NCBI GenBank assembly: GCA_937927885.1
Contig: CALEZJ010000212.1
Location: 1 to 17,204, forward strand
From: an uncultured Paracoccaceae bacterium
Lineage (GTDB): Bacteria; Pseudomonadota; Alphaproteobacteria; Rhodobacterales; Rhodobacteraceae
Direction: 5' to 3'
Length of the DNA stretch: 17,204 nt
This document shows positions 8,591 through 15,338 of the stretch, one piece after another. Under the pieces are notes generated by a model. That model searched no databases, was not told where the DNA came from, and saw only the letters and a program-made list of their open reading frames with translations. The stretch's first letter is position 1. Every line of letters starts with the position of its first letter. The position numbers were made by a program, and so were the translations under genes.

Positions 8591-9591
8591 GCAGCCGCCT
8601 CGACGCTGCCGGTGGCGCGCGCGGCGATCTGGTCGATCAGCGCGCCCAGATCCTCGCCGCGCGCCCGCGCCGCAAAGGACAATGCCATGCGGTGCACCAG
8701 CACGGGCCGCGCCAGCGCCGCCACATCCTCGACTGAAGGCGCCAGCCGCCCCTGCAAGAGCGCCCGCGCCCGCACCGCCAGCATCAGCGCCTGCGCCGCG
8801 CGAGGCCCCGGCCCCCATGACAGACTGTCGCGCAGCGCCGCATCGGCCTCGGGCGTGCCGGGACGGCAGGCGCGCACCAGGGACAGGATCGCCGCCACCA
8901 CGCTTTCGCCCACCGGCATGCGCCGGATCAGCGCCTGCGCGGCAATCAGGTCGGCGGGCGAGAAGACGGCGGAAACCCCCGCCTCGTCCGTGCCGGTAGT
9001 CGCCAGCAGAATCGCGCGTTCCGTGGCGCGGTCGGGATAGGGCACGTCGATCTGCACCAGAAAGCGGTCCAGTTGCGCCTCGGGCAGCGGATAGGTGCCC
9101 TCCTGTTCGATCGGGTTCTGCGTCGCCAGCACATGGAACGGCGCGCCCAGCGGGCGGTGCTGGCCCGCGATGGTCACCTCGCGCTCCTGCATCGCCTGCA
9201 AGAGCGCGGATTGCGTGCGCGGGCTGGCGCGGTTGATCTCGTCCGCCATCAGAAGCTGGCAGAACACCGGGCCCTCGATGAAGCGAAAGGCGCGCCGCCC
9301 CGCGTCGTCACTGTCGAGAACCTCGGATCCCAGAATGTCCGCGGGCATCAGATCGGGGGTGAACTGGATGCGGTTCGACTGCAACCCCATCACCCGCGCG
9401 AGGGTATCGACCAGCCGCGTCTTGCCAAGACCCGGCAGGCCGACCAGCAGGGCATGACCGCCAGACAGCAGGGCGGCCAGCGACAGGTCCACCACCGCCT
9501 CCTGCCCGATGAACCGCGGCGCGATGGCGGCGCGGGCCAGCGCCAGTTTCTCGGCAAGCGCCTCGATGGCGGGGACCAGAGTGTCGCTCAT
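8587..9591 (-). CDS. moxR: MoxR-family AAA+ ATPase (first gene of the MoxR operon)
   Basis: MoxR ATPases are ring-forming AAA+ chaperone-like proteins that act with vWA-domain partners, often to mature or assemble a target complex. The 334-residue protein shows RFIGQ (26-30), Walker A GLPGLGKT (51-58), Walker B LLMADE (113-118), sensor 1 in ATQNP (N159), the typical TYPLPEAQLDRFL (166-178) and a sensor 2 region around WGPGPRAAQAL. All catalytic elements look intact, unlike the degenerate vWA motifs of its neighbours. The ATG at 9591 has a good Shine-Dalgarno (AAGGAG, about 9 bases upstream on the minus strand). It heads the operon and is divergent from the DUF1285 gene. In Rhizobium leguminosarum the comparable operon RL3499-RL3502 was linked to cell shape and envelope integrity. 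This is recalled knowledge, and shared function is inferred. Confidence 0.94.
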   Translation of the reverse strand: MSDTLVPAIEALAEKLALARAAIAPRFIGQEAVVDLSLAALLSGGHALLVGLPGLGKTRLVDTLARVMGLQSNRIQFTPDLMPADILGSEVLDSDDAGRRAFRFIEGPVFCQLLMADEINRASPRTQSALLQAMQEREVTIAGQHRPLGAPFHVLATQNPIEQEGTYPLPEAQLDRFLVQIDVPYPDRATERAILLATTGTDEAGVSAVFSPADLIAAQALIRRMPVGESVVAAILSLVRACRPGTPEADAALRDSLSWGPGPRAAQALMLAVRARALLQGRLAPSVEDVAALARPVLVHRMALSFAARARGEDLGALIDQIAARATGSVEAAA

Positions 9592-9629
9592 GGAGGCGCT
9601 CCTTGGCAGGTGATCTTTGTTCTGACCGG

Positions 9630-9635
9630 GTTATA
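9630..9635 (-). promoter_or_regulatory. Candidate -10 element for the moxR operon
   Basis: The minus strand reads TATAAC (9635-9630) in an AT-richer patch of the 84-bp spacer between moxR and the divergent DUF1285 gene, about 40 bases before the moxR ATG. I see no good -35 at 16-18 bases. The same patch reads TTATAT on the plus strand (9631-9636) and could instead serve DUF1285. Weak evidence. Confidence 0.2.
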
Positions 9636-9675
9636 TGCCACGATGAAGTGCTTCGCCCAGATGAGTTTGGACAAA

Positions 9676-10257
9676 ATGACCGCGCCACAAGACAATGTGA
9701 CAGCCAGCGCCGATTCCCTGGCCGCCGAGGCGCAAAAGGCCACAAAGCGCGGCGGATTGCCGCCGGTGCATCTGTGGAACCCGCCCTTTTGCGGCGATCT
9801 GGATATCCGTATCGCGCGCGACGGGACCTGGTTCTATCTGGGCACGCCGATCGGCCGCGCGCCGCTGGTGCGGCTGTTCTCGACGATCCTGAAACTTGAA
9901 GACGGGCGCTATTACCTGGTCACCCCGGTGGAAAAGGTCGGCATCCGGGTGGATGATGCACCCTTCGTCGCGGTGGATTTCACCGCGACGGGCGAGGGGG
10001 CGGCGCAGGTTCTGACCTTTCTGACCAATGTCGGAGACAGTGCAATCGCCGGAAGGGATCACCCGATCCGCGTGCTGCGAGACCCTGAAACCGGCGAGCC
10101 CGCGCCCTATGTGATGATCCGCGCCGGGCTGGAGGCGCGCATCGACCGCAAGAGTTTCTACCGCATGGTGGACCTGGGCACGGTTCAGGGCGACTGGTTC
10201 GGCCTCTGGTCCTCGGGCCAGTTCTTTCCCATCATCCCCGCCGCCGAACTGGCGTGA
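9676..10257 (+). CDS. DUF1285 domain-containing protein
   Basis: DUF1285 proteins are small cytoplasmic proteins of unknown function, often found beside MoxR operons in alphaproteobacteria. From the chosen start it has 193 residues; the body includes LWNPPFCGDLDIRIARDG (33-50), TWFYLGTPIGR (51-61) with the typical LVRLFSTIL (64-72), YLVTPVEKVGI (80-90) and DRKSFYRMVDLG (157-168). No signal peptide or membrane helix is seen. The frame is open back to 9073, but that part is antisense to moxR. In-frame ATGs at 9643, 9661 and 9676 are possible; 9676 gives MTAPQDN and is preferred for length, but none has a strong Shine-Dalgarno, so the exact start is uncertain. It is divergent from moxR and is followed after 4 bases by an MFS gene. 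Confidence 0.85.
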   Translation: MTAPQDNVTASADSLAAEAQKATKRGGLPPVHLWNPPFCGDLDIRIARDGTWFYLGTPIGRAPLVRLFSTILKLEDGRYYLVTPVEKVGIRVDDAPFVAVDFTATGEGAAQVLTFLTNVGDSAIAGRDHPIRVLRDPETGEPAPYVMIRAGLEARIDRKSFYRMVDLGTVQGDWFGLWSSGQFFPIIPAAELA

Positions 10258-10261
10258 CGCA

Positions 10262-11380
10262 ATGCGCCGCCCCATCCTGGCCGTCGCGGCCATGTTCCTG
10301 TTGAACGGTGCGCTCTTTGGCCTCTGGGCCTCGCGCATCCCGGCCTTTGTCGAGGCATTTGCCCTGTCTCCCGGCGCCCTGGGCCGGATCCTGCTGTGCC
10401 TCGCCACCGGGGCGATCCTGTCCTTTCCGCTGGCCGGGAGGCTCTCGGACCGTATCGGTGCCGCCATCGCGACGCGGATCATCGCGGTACTCTATGCGCT
10501 GGCGCTGCCGCTTCTCGCCCTCGCCCCGTCGCCACTGGCGCTGGGGGCGCTGCTGATCCTGTTCGGCGCCGGGCACGGGGCGATGGACGTCACGATGAAC
10601 GCCTGGGGGGCCGAAGTCGAGCGCGCCCACGGCCATACCCTCATGCCCGCCTTTCACGCGATGTGGAGCCTCGGCGCCGGTCTTGGCGCGCTCTCGGGCT
10701 ATGGCGCGGTGGCCCTGGGGCTGGGGGTGGTGACGCATTTCGCGCTGGGTGCCACGCTTTTTGGCGCGGCGGGGCTGGCGCTGGCGCTGACCCCCTGGGC
10801 GTCCGATCGGACCCCGGCCGGCGCCGGTTTCGCGCTGCCGCCCCGGGTGCTGATCGCCGTGGGACTGGTGGCGATGTGTTCCTCGGTCGGCGAGGGCGCG
10901 ATGGCCGACTGGTCGGCCGTCTTTCTCGTCGAGGTCGCCCGGAGCACCGAGGCCCAGGCGGCGCTGGGATATGGTTTCTATTCCGTGGTGATGATGGCCG
11001 CGCGGCTGGGTGCCGGAAGGGTCATCAACCGGCTGGGGCCGGTGAGGGCCGCGCGGATCGCGGGGCTGACCGCAGCCACGGGCCTGATCGTGGCGCTGTC
11101 CGGCGCGAATCTGACCGCCGGGCTGATCGGCTTTGCGCTGGTGGGGCTGGGCTATTCCGTGGTCGTGCCGCTGGCCTTTTCGCGCGCCGCCAATGACCCG
11201 CATGTGCCCCCGGGCCGCGCCATCGCCGGGGTGGCGACGCTGGGCTATGGCGGCATGGTGCTGGGCCCCGTGGCCATCGGCGCGCTGGCGCAGGCGACCA
11301 GCCTTCCGACGTCCTTCGGCTTCATCGCGGTGCTGGCGCTGGGGATAAGCCTGCTCGCCCCTTCGTTGAAACCCGCCTGA
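10262..11380 (+). CDS. MFS transporter (YbjJ-like type)
   Basis: This is a 372-residue major facilitator superfamily permease, shorter than average but consistent with about twelve membrane helices that fill nearly all of the sequence. The loop between helices 2 and 3 carries the MFS signature GRLSDRIG (59-66), and DVTMNAWGAEVE (109-120) is like the conserved helix-4 segment in YbjJ-type transporters. Loops are short and there is no long central cytoplasmic loop. The substrate cannot be told from the sequence; such relatives are called sugar or drug MFS transporters without firm basis. The ATG at 10262 lies 4 bases after the DUF1285 stop, so the two are probably co-transcribed. It converges on the secreted-protein gene ending at 11419, and I see no convincing terminator in the 38-base gap. 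Confidence 0.9.
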   Translation: MRRPILAVAAMFLLNGALFGLWASRIPAFVEAFALSPGALGRILLCLATGAILSFPLAGRLSDRIGAAIATRIIAVLYALALPLLALAPSPLALGALLILFGAGHGAMDVTMNAWGAEVERAHGHTLMPAFHAMWSLGAGLGALSGYGAVALGLGVVTHFALGATLFGAAGLALALTPWASDRTPAGAGFALPPRVLIAVGLVAMCSSVGEGAMADWSAVFLVEVARSTEAQAALGYGFYSVVMMAARLGAGRVINRLGPVRAARIAGLTAATGLIVALSGANLTAGLIGFALVGLGYSVVVPLAFSRAANDPHVPPGRAIAGVATLGYGGMVLGPVAIGALAQATSLPTSFGFIAVLALGISLLAPSLKPA

Positions 11381-11418
11381 TCCCCTTCGTCTTTCCGGGC
11401 ATAATCCGCGGGGTGGAC

Positions 11419-12000
11419 CTACCGCATCTCGAACCTTTGATGCTGCACATGCAGATCCAGTTGCCAGAGCCCCTCGGTCAGATCGAACCCCTCCAGATCC
11501 ACCTCGGCGCCCATCGATGTCAAACGCATGCCGCGCGGGTCACCGGGCAAGCTCCAGGCGTGTTCGCGGCGGTGAAAGATCAGCGGCGTCGCAAAAGCCC
11601 CGTCCTGCGCCACGAAGGCGTTCAGGCCGACCAACGGGCCAAAGCGGGTGTGGTCGATTTCCACCCAGTACAGAGCGGGCTGGCCCAGCAGGTCCAGTTC
11701 GAACCCCAGTTCCAGCAACAGCGAATCGTGGCGTCGCCAGGCATTGTCCAGCGTGATGCGGCGCGGCACGGGCGTTACGGGAACCCGAAGGGAAAACCGT
11801 CCCTGCGCATCGGTGCGCAGCATCCGTCCGGCACCGGGTGCGCGCGGGTTGGCATCGGACCCCAGCACCAGACGAAAGCTTTGCCCGGCCAGCACCTGCC
11901 CCCGGCCGTCGGTCAGACGCCCGGTCAGGTCCAGCGTGTCGGCCCGCGCAGAGAGCGGCAAAAGCATGAGCGCCGCCAACATCCAGACCCAGAGTCTCAT
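11419..12000 (-). CDS. Secreted or periplasmic hypothetical protein with beta-sandwich-like N-terminal domain
   Basis: I do not recognise a named family. The 193-residue protein begins with a clear Sec signal peptide: a positive start, hydrophobic WMLAALMLLPL and a cleavage motif ARA before D21. The mature protein opens with DLTGRLTDGRGQVLAGQSFRL and then TDAQGRFSLRVP. This spacing resembles carboxypeptidase-regulatory-like or transthyretin-like beta-sandwich domains that follow signal peptides; the resemblance is by eye. The rest, with paired aromatic and acidic residues (WVEIDHTRFGPLVGLNAF), shows no catalytic motif. There are no cysteines, so it is not a lipoprotein. A GGGAGAG Shine-Dalgarno lies just before the ATG. 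It follows the aminotransferase by 60 bases on the same strand and may be the last gene of that operon. Function unknown. Confidence 0.75.
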   Translation of the reverse strand: MRLWVWMLAALMLLPLSARADTLDLTGRLTDGRGQVLAGQSFRLVLGSDANPRAPGAGRMLRTDAQGRFSLRVPVTPVPRRITLDNAWRRHDSLLLELGFELDLLGQPALYWVEIDHTRFGPLVGLNAFVAQDGAFATPLIFHRREHAWSLPGDPRGMRLTSMGAEVDLEGFDLTEGLWQLDLHVQHQRFEMR

Positions 12001-12060
12001 CGCGCTCTCCCTGCCCCAAAAGGGTGCCAGACTGCCACGCCCGCCCCCGTCGCGGCAAGC

Positions 12061-13416
12061 TCAGAGCGCCGCGAACCCCTTGTCGAGCGCGTCCAGGATG
12101 CCTTGCGCCTCGCTCTCGGTCAGGATCAGTGGCGGCGACAGGATGATGTTCGGTCCGGAAACCCGCACCATCGCCCCGGCCTGATAGGCCACCGACTGCA
12201 CCCGGCCCGGCAGCGCCTTGTCGGGCGCTGATTTGCTGGCGCGGTCGCCGACCAGTTCCAGCGCCAGCATCAGCCCGTGTCCGCCCCGCACATCGCCGAT
12301 TACCGGGTATTTGTCCTTCAGTGCCTTGATCCCGGCCCATAGCTGCGCCCCCCGAGCGGCGGCGTTTTCCGCCACATTCAGACGCTGCGTTTCCGCCAGA
12401 CAGGCCAGCGCCGCCGCCGCCCCCACCGGATGGCCGGAATAGGTATAGCCATGCCCGATCGCCGCCTTGCCCGAGGTGTCCTTTTCGAACACCTCCACCA
12501 CACCCCCGGCGATCATCACGGCACCGAAAGGGAAATAGCCATTGGTGATCGCCTTTGCGGTGCAGAGGAAATCGGGCTGCACGCCCCAAAGACGGCTGCC
12601 AGACCATGCCCCGGTGCGGCCAAAGGCGGTGATGACCTCGTCCGCGATCAACAGGATACCGTTCTTGCGGCAAATGGCCGCCACGCCCGGCATGAAGGAC
12701 GGGTGCGGCGGGATCACCCCGCCGGCGCCCAGGATCGGCTCCATGATGAAGGCGGCGATGGTGCCCGCGCCCTGAAAGGCGATCTCGTCTTCCAGTTCCG
12801 CCAGGATCAGTTGCGCCAGGCGCGCCGGGTCGGTTTCGTTGAACGGGTTGCGATAGGGATAGGGCGCGGTCAGGTGGTGGCATCCGGGCAAAAGCGGCTC
12901 ATACGCGGTGCGGAAGTTGGCGTTTCCATTGACCGAGGCGCCGCCAAAATGGGTGCCGTGATAGCCCTTCTTCAGCGACAGGAACTTGACCCGGCCGGCC
13001 TCTCCACGGATCTTGTGATACTGGCGGGACAGGCGCAGCGCGGTTTCCACGCTGTCTCCGCCGCCCGAGGTGTAAAAGGCACGCTCCATCCCGTCAGGCG
13101 CGAAAAAGGTCTTGAGTTCCTCCGACAGCTCGATCACGGCATCATTCGAGGTTCCACGAAATATCGAGTAGTACGGCAGCCGGTCCAGTTGCGCGGCGAT
13201 GGCGTCCTTGACCGGCTGGCAGGAATAGCCAAGGTTCACGTTCCAAAGCCCCCCCACGCCGTCGATCACCGAATGCCCATCGACATCGGTGATGCGCACG
13301 CCTGATCCGCCGGTGATGATGGTCGGCGGGTTGGCCTTCATGTCGGCGGGATGCGCCATCGGGTGCCACAGGTGGCGGGCGTTGTTGGCCTTGAGGAAAT
13401 TCTCGTCCTTGGGCAT
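12061..13416 (-). CDS. Class III PLP-dependent aminotransferase (omega-amino acid/amine:pyruvate type)
   Basis: This is a fold-type I, class III aminotransferase that moves an amino group from a non-alpha amino acid or amine to a keto acid, usually pyruvate. The 451 residues are typical. The substrate-site start HLWHPMAHP (15-23), SGGGDSVETALRL (117-129, phosphate binding), the GYHG motif (151-154), the PLP-nitrogen aspartate in ADEVITAFGRTG (D259) and the Schiff-base lysine in TAKAITNG (K288) are all present, so it should be active. The alpha-carboxylate-binding arginine cannot be assigned by eye, so substrate (beta-alanine, taurine, GABA or another amine) is open. The ATG lies 3 bases after the IclR stop, and its Shine-Dalgarno AGGAG sits inside the end of the IclR gene, so translation is probably coupled. 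The pairing suggests control of the enzyme by that regulator. Confidence 0.92.
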   Translation of the reverse strand: MPKDENFLKANNARHLWHPMAHPADMKANPPTIITGGSGVRITDVDGHSVIDGVGGLWNVNLGYSCQPVKDAIAAQLDRLPYYSIFRGTSNDAVIELSEELKTFFAPDGMERAFYTSGGGDSVETALRLSRQYHKIRGEAGRVKFLSLKKGYHGTHFGGASVNGNANFRTAYEPLLPGCHHLTAPYPYRNPFNETDPARLAQLILAELEDEIAFQGAGTIAAFIMEPILGAGGVIPPHPSFMPGVAAICRKNGILLIADEVITAFGRTGAWSGSRLWGVQPDFLCTAKAITNGYFPFGAVMIAGGVVEVFEKDTSGKAAIGHGYTYSGHPVGAAAALACLAETQRLNVAENAAARGAQLWAGIKALKDKYPVIGDVRGGHGLMLALELVGDRASKSAPDKALPGRVQSVAYQAGAMVRVSGPNIILSPPLILTESEAQGILDALDKGFAAL

Positions 13417-13419
13417 CGG

Positions 13420-14196
13420 CTACTCCTGGAGATTCGGGGGGAAGTCGGCGGGAAGGCGGCCGCCCAGACCCAGCGTCGCTTCGCGGGCGGCGGGGGCGAG
13501 GGCGGCGAGGATGCTGCGCTCGTAGGCAGGGGTGACGCGCGACGAGGGCACCGCGACAGCCAGCGCCCCGCAGGCAAAGCCGTCAGGGCCGAAGATCGGC
13601 ATCGCCAGGCCATGGACCTCGGATTCAAAGGTCTGATCCGCCACGGAATAGCCCCGCCCGCGCGTCAGGGCGATACGGGCGGCGAGGTCGTCGCGCGTGA
13701 CCGGCGTGGTTCCCGTGATCGCCGTCAGCTTGCGCGACAGCGCCCGCTCGGTCTGTTCGGGCCTGGCAAAGGCGGCAAAGGCAACGCCCGAGGCCGTGGC
13801 ATGCAGGGGCAGCGTCAGGCCCGGTTCGATATGCACCCGGTTGGCGCGGGTGCTTTCCACGACCCCGACATTGGCCAGATCACGGCCTGACACCAGCGAG
13901 ACATGGGCGGTTTCGCCGGTCTCGTCGGCGAGCCGTTCTAGGATCGGCGTCATGACCCGGGTCACGGGCTGCGCCGCCTCGCGCAGCCTGGCCAGACGCA
14001 GGACACCGGCCCCCAGCCGCCAGCGTTTCGTGTCGGGATTCTGCTCGACCAGACCGCATTCCGCCATGTCGTTCAGCATCCTGAGAACCGTCGCCTTGTC
14101 GATTCCCGACAGCCGGGCAAGGTCACTGAGCCCCGCCTCGACCACCTTGTCGCTGAAGAAATCCAGCAGTTTCAGAGCTTTCTCGACAGTTCGCAT
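13420..14196 (-). CDS. IclR-family transcriptional regulator
   Basis: IclR proteins are DNA-binding regulators, often for uptake and breakdown of organic acids, with an N-terminal winged helix-turn-helix and a C-terminal ligand-binding domain. The 258 residues fit. MRTVEKALKLLDFF (1-14) is the usual opening helix; the helix-turn-helix runs about 23-45 (LSDLARLSGIDKATVLRML); the wing contains KRWRLG (57-62); the ligand domain has HATASGVAFAAF (132-143) and SEVHGLAMPIF (192-202). It is divergent from the tctC transporter gene, with a shared 143-bp spacer holding inverted repeats, and lies 3 bases upstream of the aminotransferase. It is therefore the natural candidate to control both the transporter and the aminotransferase, and possibly itself. 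Ligand unknown. The start at 14196 has a weak Shine-Dalgarno but fits the family. Confidence 0.93.
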   Translation of the reverse strand: MRTVEKALKLLDFFSDKVVEAGLSDLARLSGIDKATVLRMLNDMAECGLVEQNPDTKRWRLGAGVLRLARLREAAQPVTRVMTPILERLADETGETAHVSLVSGRDLANVGVVESTRANRVHIEPGLTLPLHATASGVAFAAFARPEQTERALSRKLTAITGTTPVTRDDLAARIALTRGRGYSVADQTFESEVHGLAMPIFGPDGFACGALAVAVPSSRVTPAYERSILAALAPAAREATLGLGGRLPADFPPNLQE

Positions 14197-14219
14197 GGAG
14201 ACTCACAGGGTGGGGAAAA

Positions 14220-14249
14220 AACACTCATTGCAGGTGCAAGAAAAGTGTT
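14220..14249. promoter_or_regulatory. Nested inverted repeats, candidate IclR-type operator in the iclR-tctC spacer
   Basis: An outer pair AACACT (14220-14225) and AGTGTT (14244-14249) encloses a perfect inner inverted repeat TTGCA-GG-TGCAA (14228-14239); their centres differ by only one base. It lies 24 bases before the iclR start codon and about 90 bases before the tctC start. A TGCATGCA palindrome (14311-14318) lies nearer tctC. IclR regulators bind pseudo-palindromes of this size, but no published site for this subfamily can be matched by eye. Assignment to the neighbouring regulator is inferred from position. Confidence 0.4.
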
Positions 14250-14303
14250 GACCGAATCCGCGTCGTCGCGCAAGCTGTTTTTTGAAACGTCGGTGTAAAT
14301 AAT
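14248..14303 (+). promoter_or_regulatory. Candidate promoter elements for the tctC operon
   Basis: TTGACC (14248-14253) is a good -35-like hexamer, but no clear -10 follows it at 16-18 bases. TAAATAAT (14296-14303) is a good -10-like run, but its expected -35 position is weak. Either may be used. The spacer is markedly more AT-rich than its surroundings. The TTGACC would overlap the right arm of the candidate operator, which would suit repression. Weak evidence overall. Confidence 0.22.
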
Positions 14304-14326
14304 GAACCGATGCATGCAACCCCAAC

Positions 14327-14336
14327 AAGGAGAGAG
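14327..14336 (+). promoter_or_regulatory. Strong Shine-Dalgarno that fixes the tctC start
   Basis: AAGGAGAGAG (14327-14336) precedes the ATG at 14340 by a short spacer and decides against the in-frame ATG at 14310. The latter would place ten polar residues before the signal peptide. Confidence 0.8.
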
Positions 14337-14339
14337 CCC

Positions 14340-15278
14340 ATGAAGTTTCCCGTCTCGCTCGCGCTGGCTGCCGCGATGGCGATGCAGGCCGGTGCCGCGC
14401 TGGCCGACTACCCGCAGGGACCGGTCAGCTTTGTCGTGCCCTGGCCGCCCGGCGATCTGGAGGACGTGCTGACTCGGATGATCGCCGAGGATTTCCAGGC
14501 TGCCTATGGGCAACCCGCCGCGGTGCTGAACCGACCGGGCGGCGGCGGCGGCCCCTTCCCCGGCGCGGTCGAGGTGGCGAACGCGCCTGCGGACGGGTCG
14601 GTCATCGGCTCGTTCGTGATCGGCGTGCCGCTGATCGGGCCCGACCTGGGCATCCCCGAACTGAACCCGAACCCGTTCGAACCTGTCGGAATTTTCCTGA
14701 CCTATCCTTTCGTGCTGGCCACCTCGGGCGACGCGGATTTCCAGACGATGGAAGAACTGGTCGCCTATGCGCAGGACAATGACGTGCTGCTGGGCCATTT
14801 CGGCGGCGAACTGGAGCCCACGCGGGTGTCCTTCGCGCTGGCCGCGCGGATGGGGTTCGAATGGGACGCGGACGCCGCCTATGACGCGCTGGATTGCAAC
14901 ACGCTGGCCTCGGGCGATGTGGATGTCATCAACACCACGATCCAGTTGATCCTGCCCTGCCTGAACGATGTGACGATCCTGACCTCGATCACGCCCGCCC
15001 GGCTGCCGATGTCGCCCGACGCGCCGACCGTCGCCGAACTGGTGCCGAAACTGGACCTGTCGCTGTGGAACGGGCTTTTCGTACACAAGGACACGCCGGC
15101 CGAGGTACGCGAGCGCATCGCCGCCGTCGCCCGCCAGACCATCGCCAGCGAGCGCGCGCAGACCTTCGCCGCCGAGACCGGCGCGCAGATCTACTGGCTG
15201 GAGGGGGCCGACGCCGCGGCGCGGATGGTGGAAGACGCCGCCATCCTCGCCCGGATCGGCGAGATCCTGGCCGAGTGA
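14340..15278 (+). CDS. tctC: Tripartite tricarboxylate transporter substrate-binding protein (TctC/Bug family)
   Basis: This is the periplasmic binding protein of a tripartite tricarboxylate transporter (TTT). It captures a carboxylate or related solute and delivers it to the TctBA membrane unit. The 312 residues start with a signal peptide (hydrophobic LALAAAMAMQAGAALA, cut after A22 before DYPQG). The Bug fold shows in VVPWPPGDLEDVLTRM (32-47), GQPAAVLNRPGGGGGPFPG (57-75) and the hinge-like DGSVIGSFVIGVP (85-97). The first loop reads PPGDLED instead of the commonest PAGGxxD, and two cysteines (C186, C207) could form a disulfide; the ligand cannot be predicted. The start is fixed by its Shine-Dalgarno. 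It is followed by a hairpin and tctB; the divergent IclR gene probably regulates it. Confidence 0.93.
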   Translation: MKFPVSLALAAAMAMQAGAALADYPQGPVSFVVPWPPGDLEDVLTRMIAEDFQAAYGQPAAVLNRPGGGGGPFPGAVEVANAPADGSVIGSFVIGVPLIGPDLGIPELNPNPFEPVGIFLTYPFVLATSGDADFQTMEELVAYAQDNDVLLGHFGGELEPTRVSFALAARMGFEWDADAAYDALDCNTLASGDVDVINTTIQLILPCLNDVTILTSITPARLPMSPDAPTVAELVPKLDLSLWNGLFVHKDTPAEVRERIAAVARQTIASERAQTFAAETGAQIYWLEGADAAARMVEDAAILARIGEILAE

Positions 15279-15295
15279 TCCGGTCCTGACCCACT

Positions 15296-15324
15296 GGCCC
15301 CGGCGACCTATGCCGGGGCCTTTT
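15296..15324 (+). terminator. Attenuator-like hairpin between tctC and tctB
   Basis: GGCCCCGGC (15296-15304) pairs perfectly over 9 bp with GCCGGGGCC (15312-15320) around the loop GACCTAT, and TTTT follows at 15321-15324. It lies 18 bases after the tctC stop and 15 bases before the tctB start. It has the form of an intrinsic terminator. In the middle of an operon it more likely lets only part of the transcripts continue, or protects the tctC mRNA, giving more binding protein than membrane subunits. Confidence 0.7.
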
Positions 15325-15338
15325 CCTGCGAGGGCGGC

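Noticed and set aside
6781..8736. A 651-codon plus-strand open frame antisense to the DUF4159 and DUF58 genes
   Set aside because: Arg/Pro/Ala/Ser-rich translation with no recognisable domain; it spans two real genes and their junction on the other strand.
8591..8818. Upstream extension of the DUF58 frame to an ATG
   Set aside because: Gly/Ala/Arg-rich and overlaps moxR in another frame; the GTG with GTGA overlap gives the expected protein length.
9073..9675. N-terminal extension of the DUF1285 frame
   Set aside because: It is antisense to the well-supported moxR gene and its sequence is biased; homologous start lies near 9676.
11381..11418. Possible terminator between the converging MFS and secreted-protein genes
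   Set aside because: Only a distant CCCC/GGGG pairing with a loop of over 20 bases and no T-run on either strand.
12001..12060. Repeat TGCCAGACTGCCA in the gap before the secreted-protein gene
   Set aside because: It is a short direct repeat, not an inverted one, and does not form a convincing hairpin or operator.
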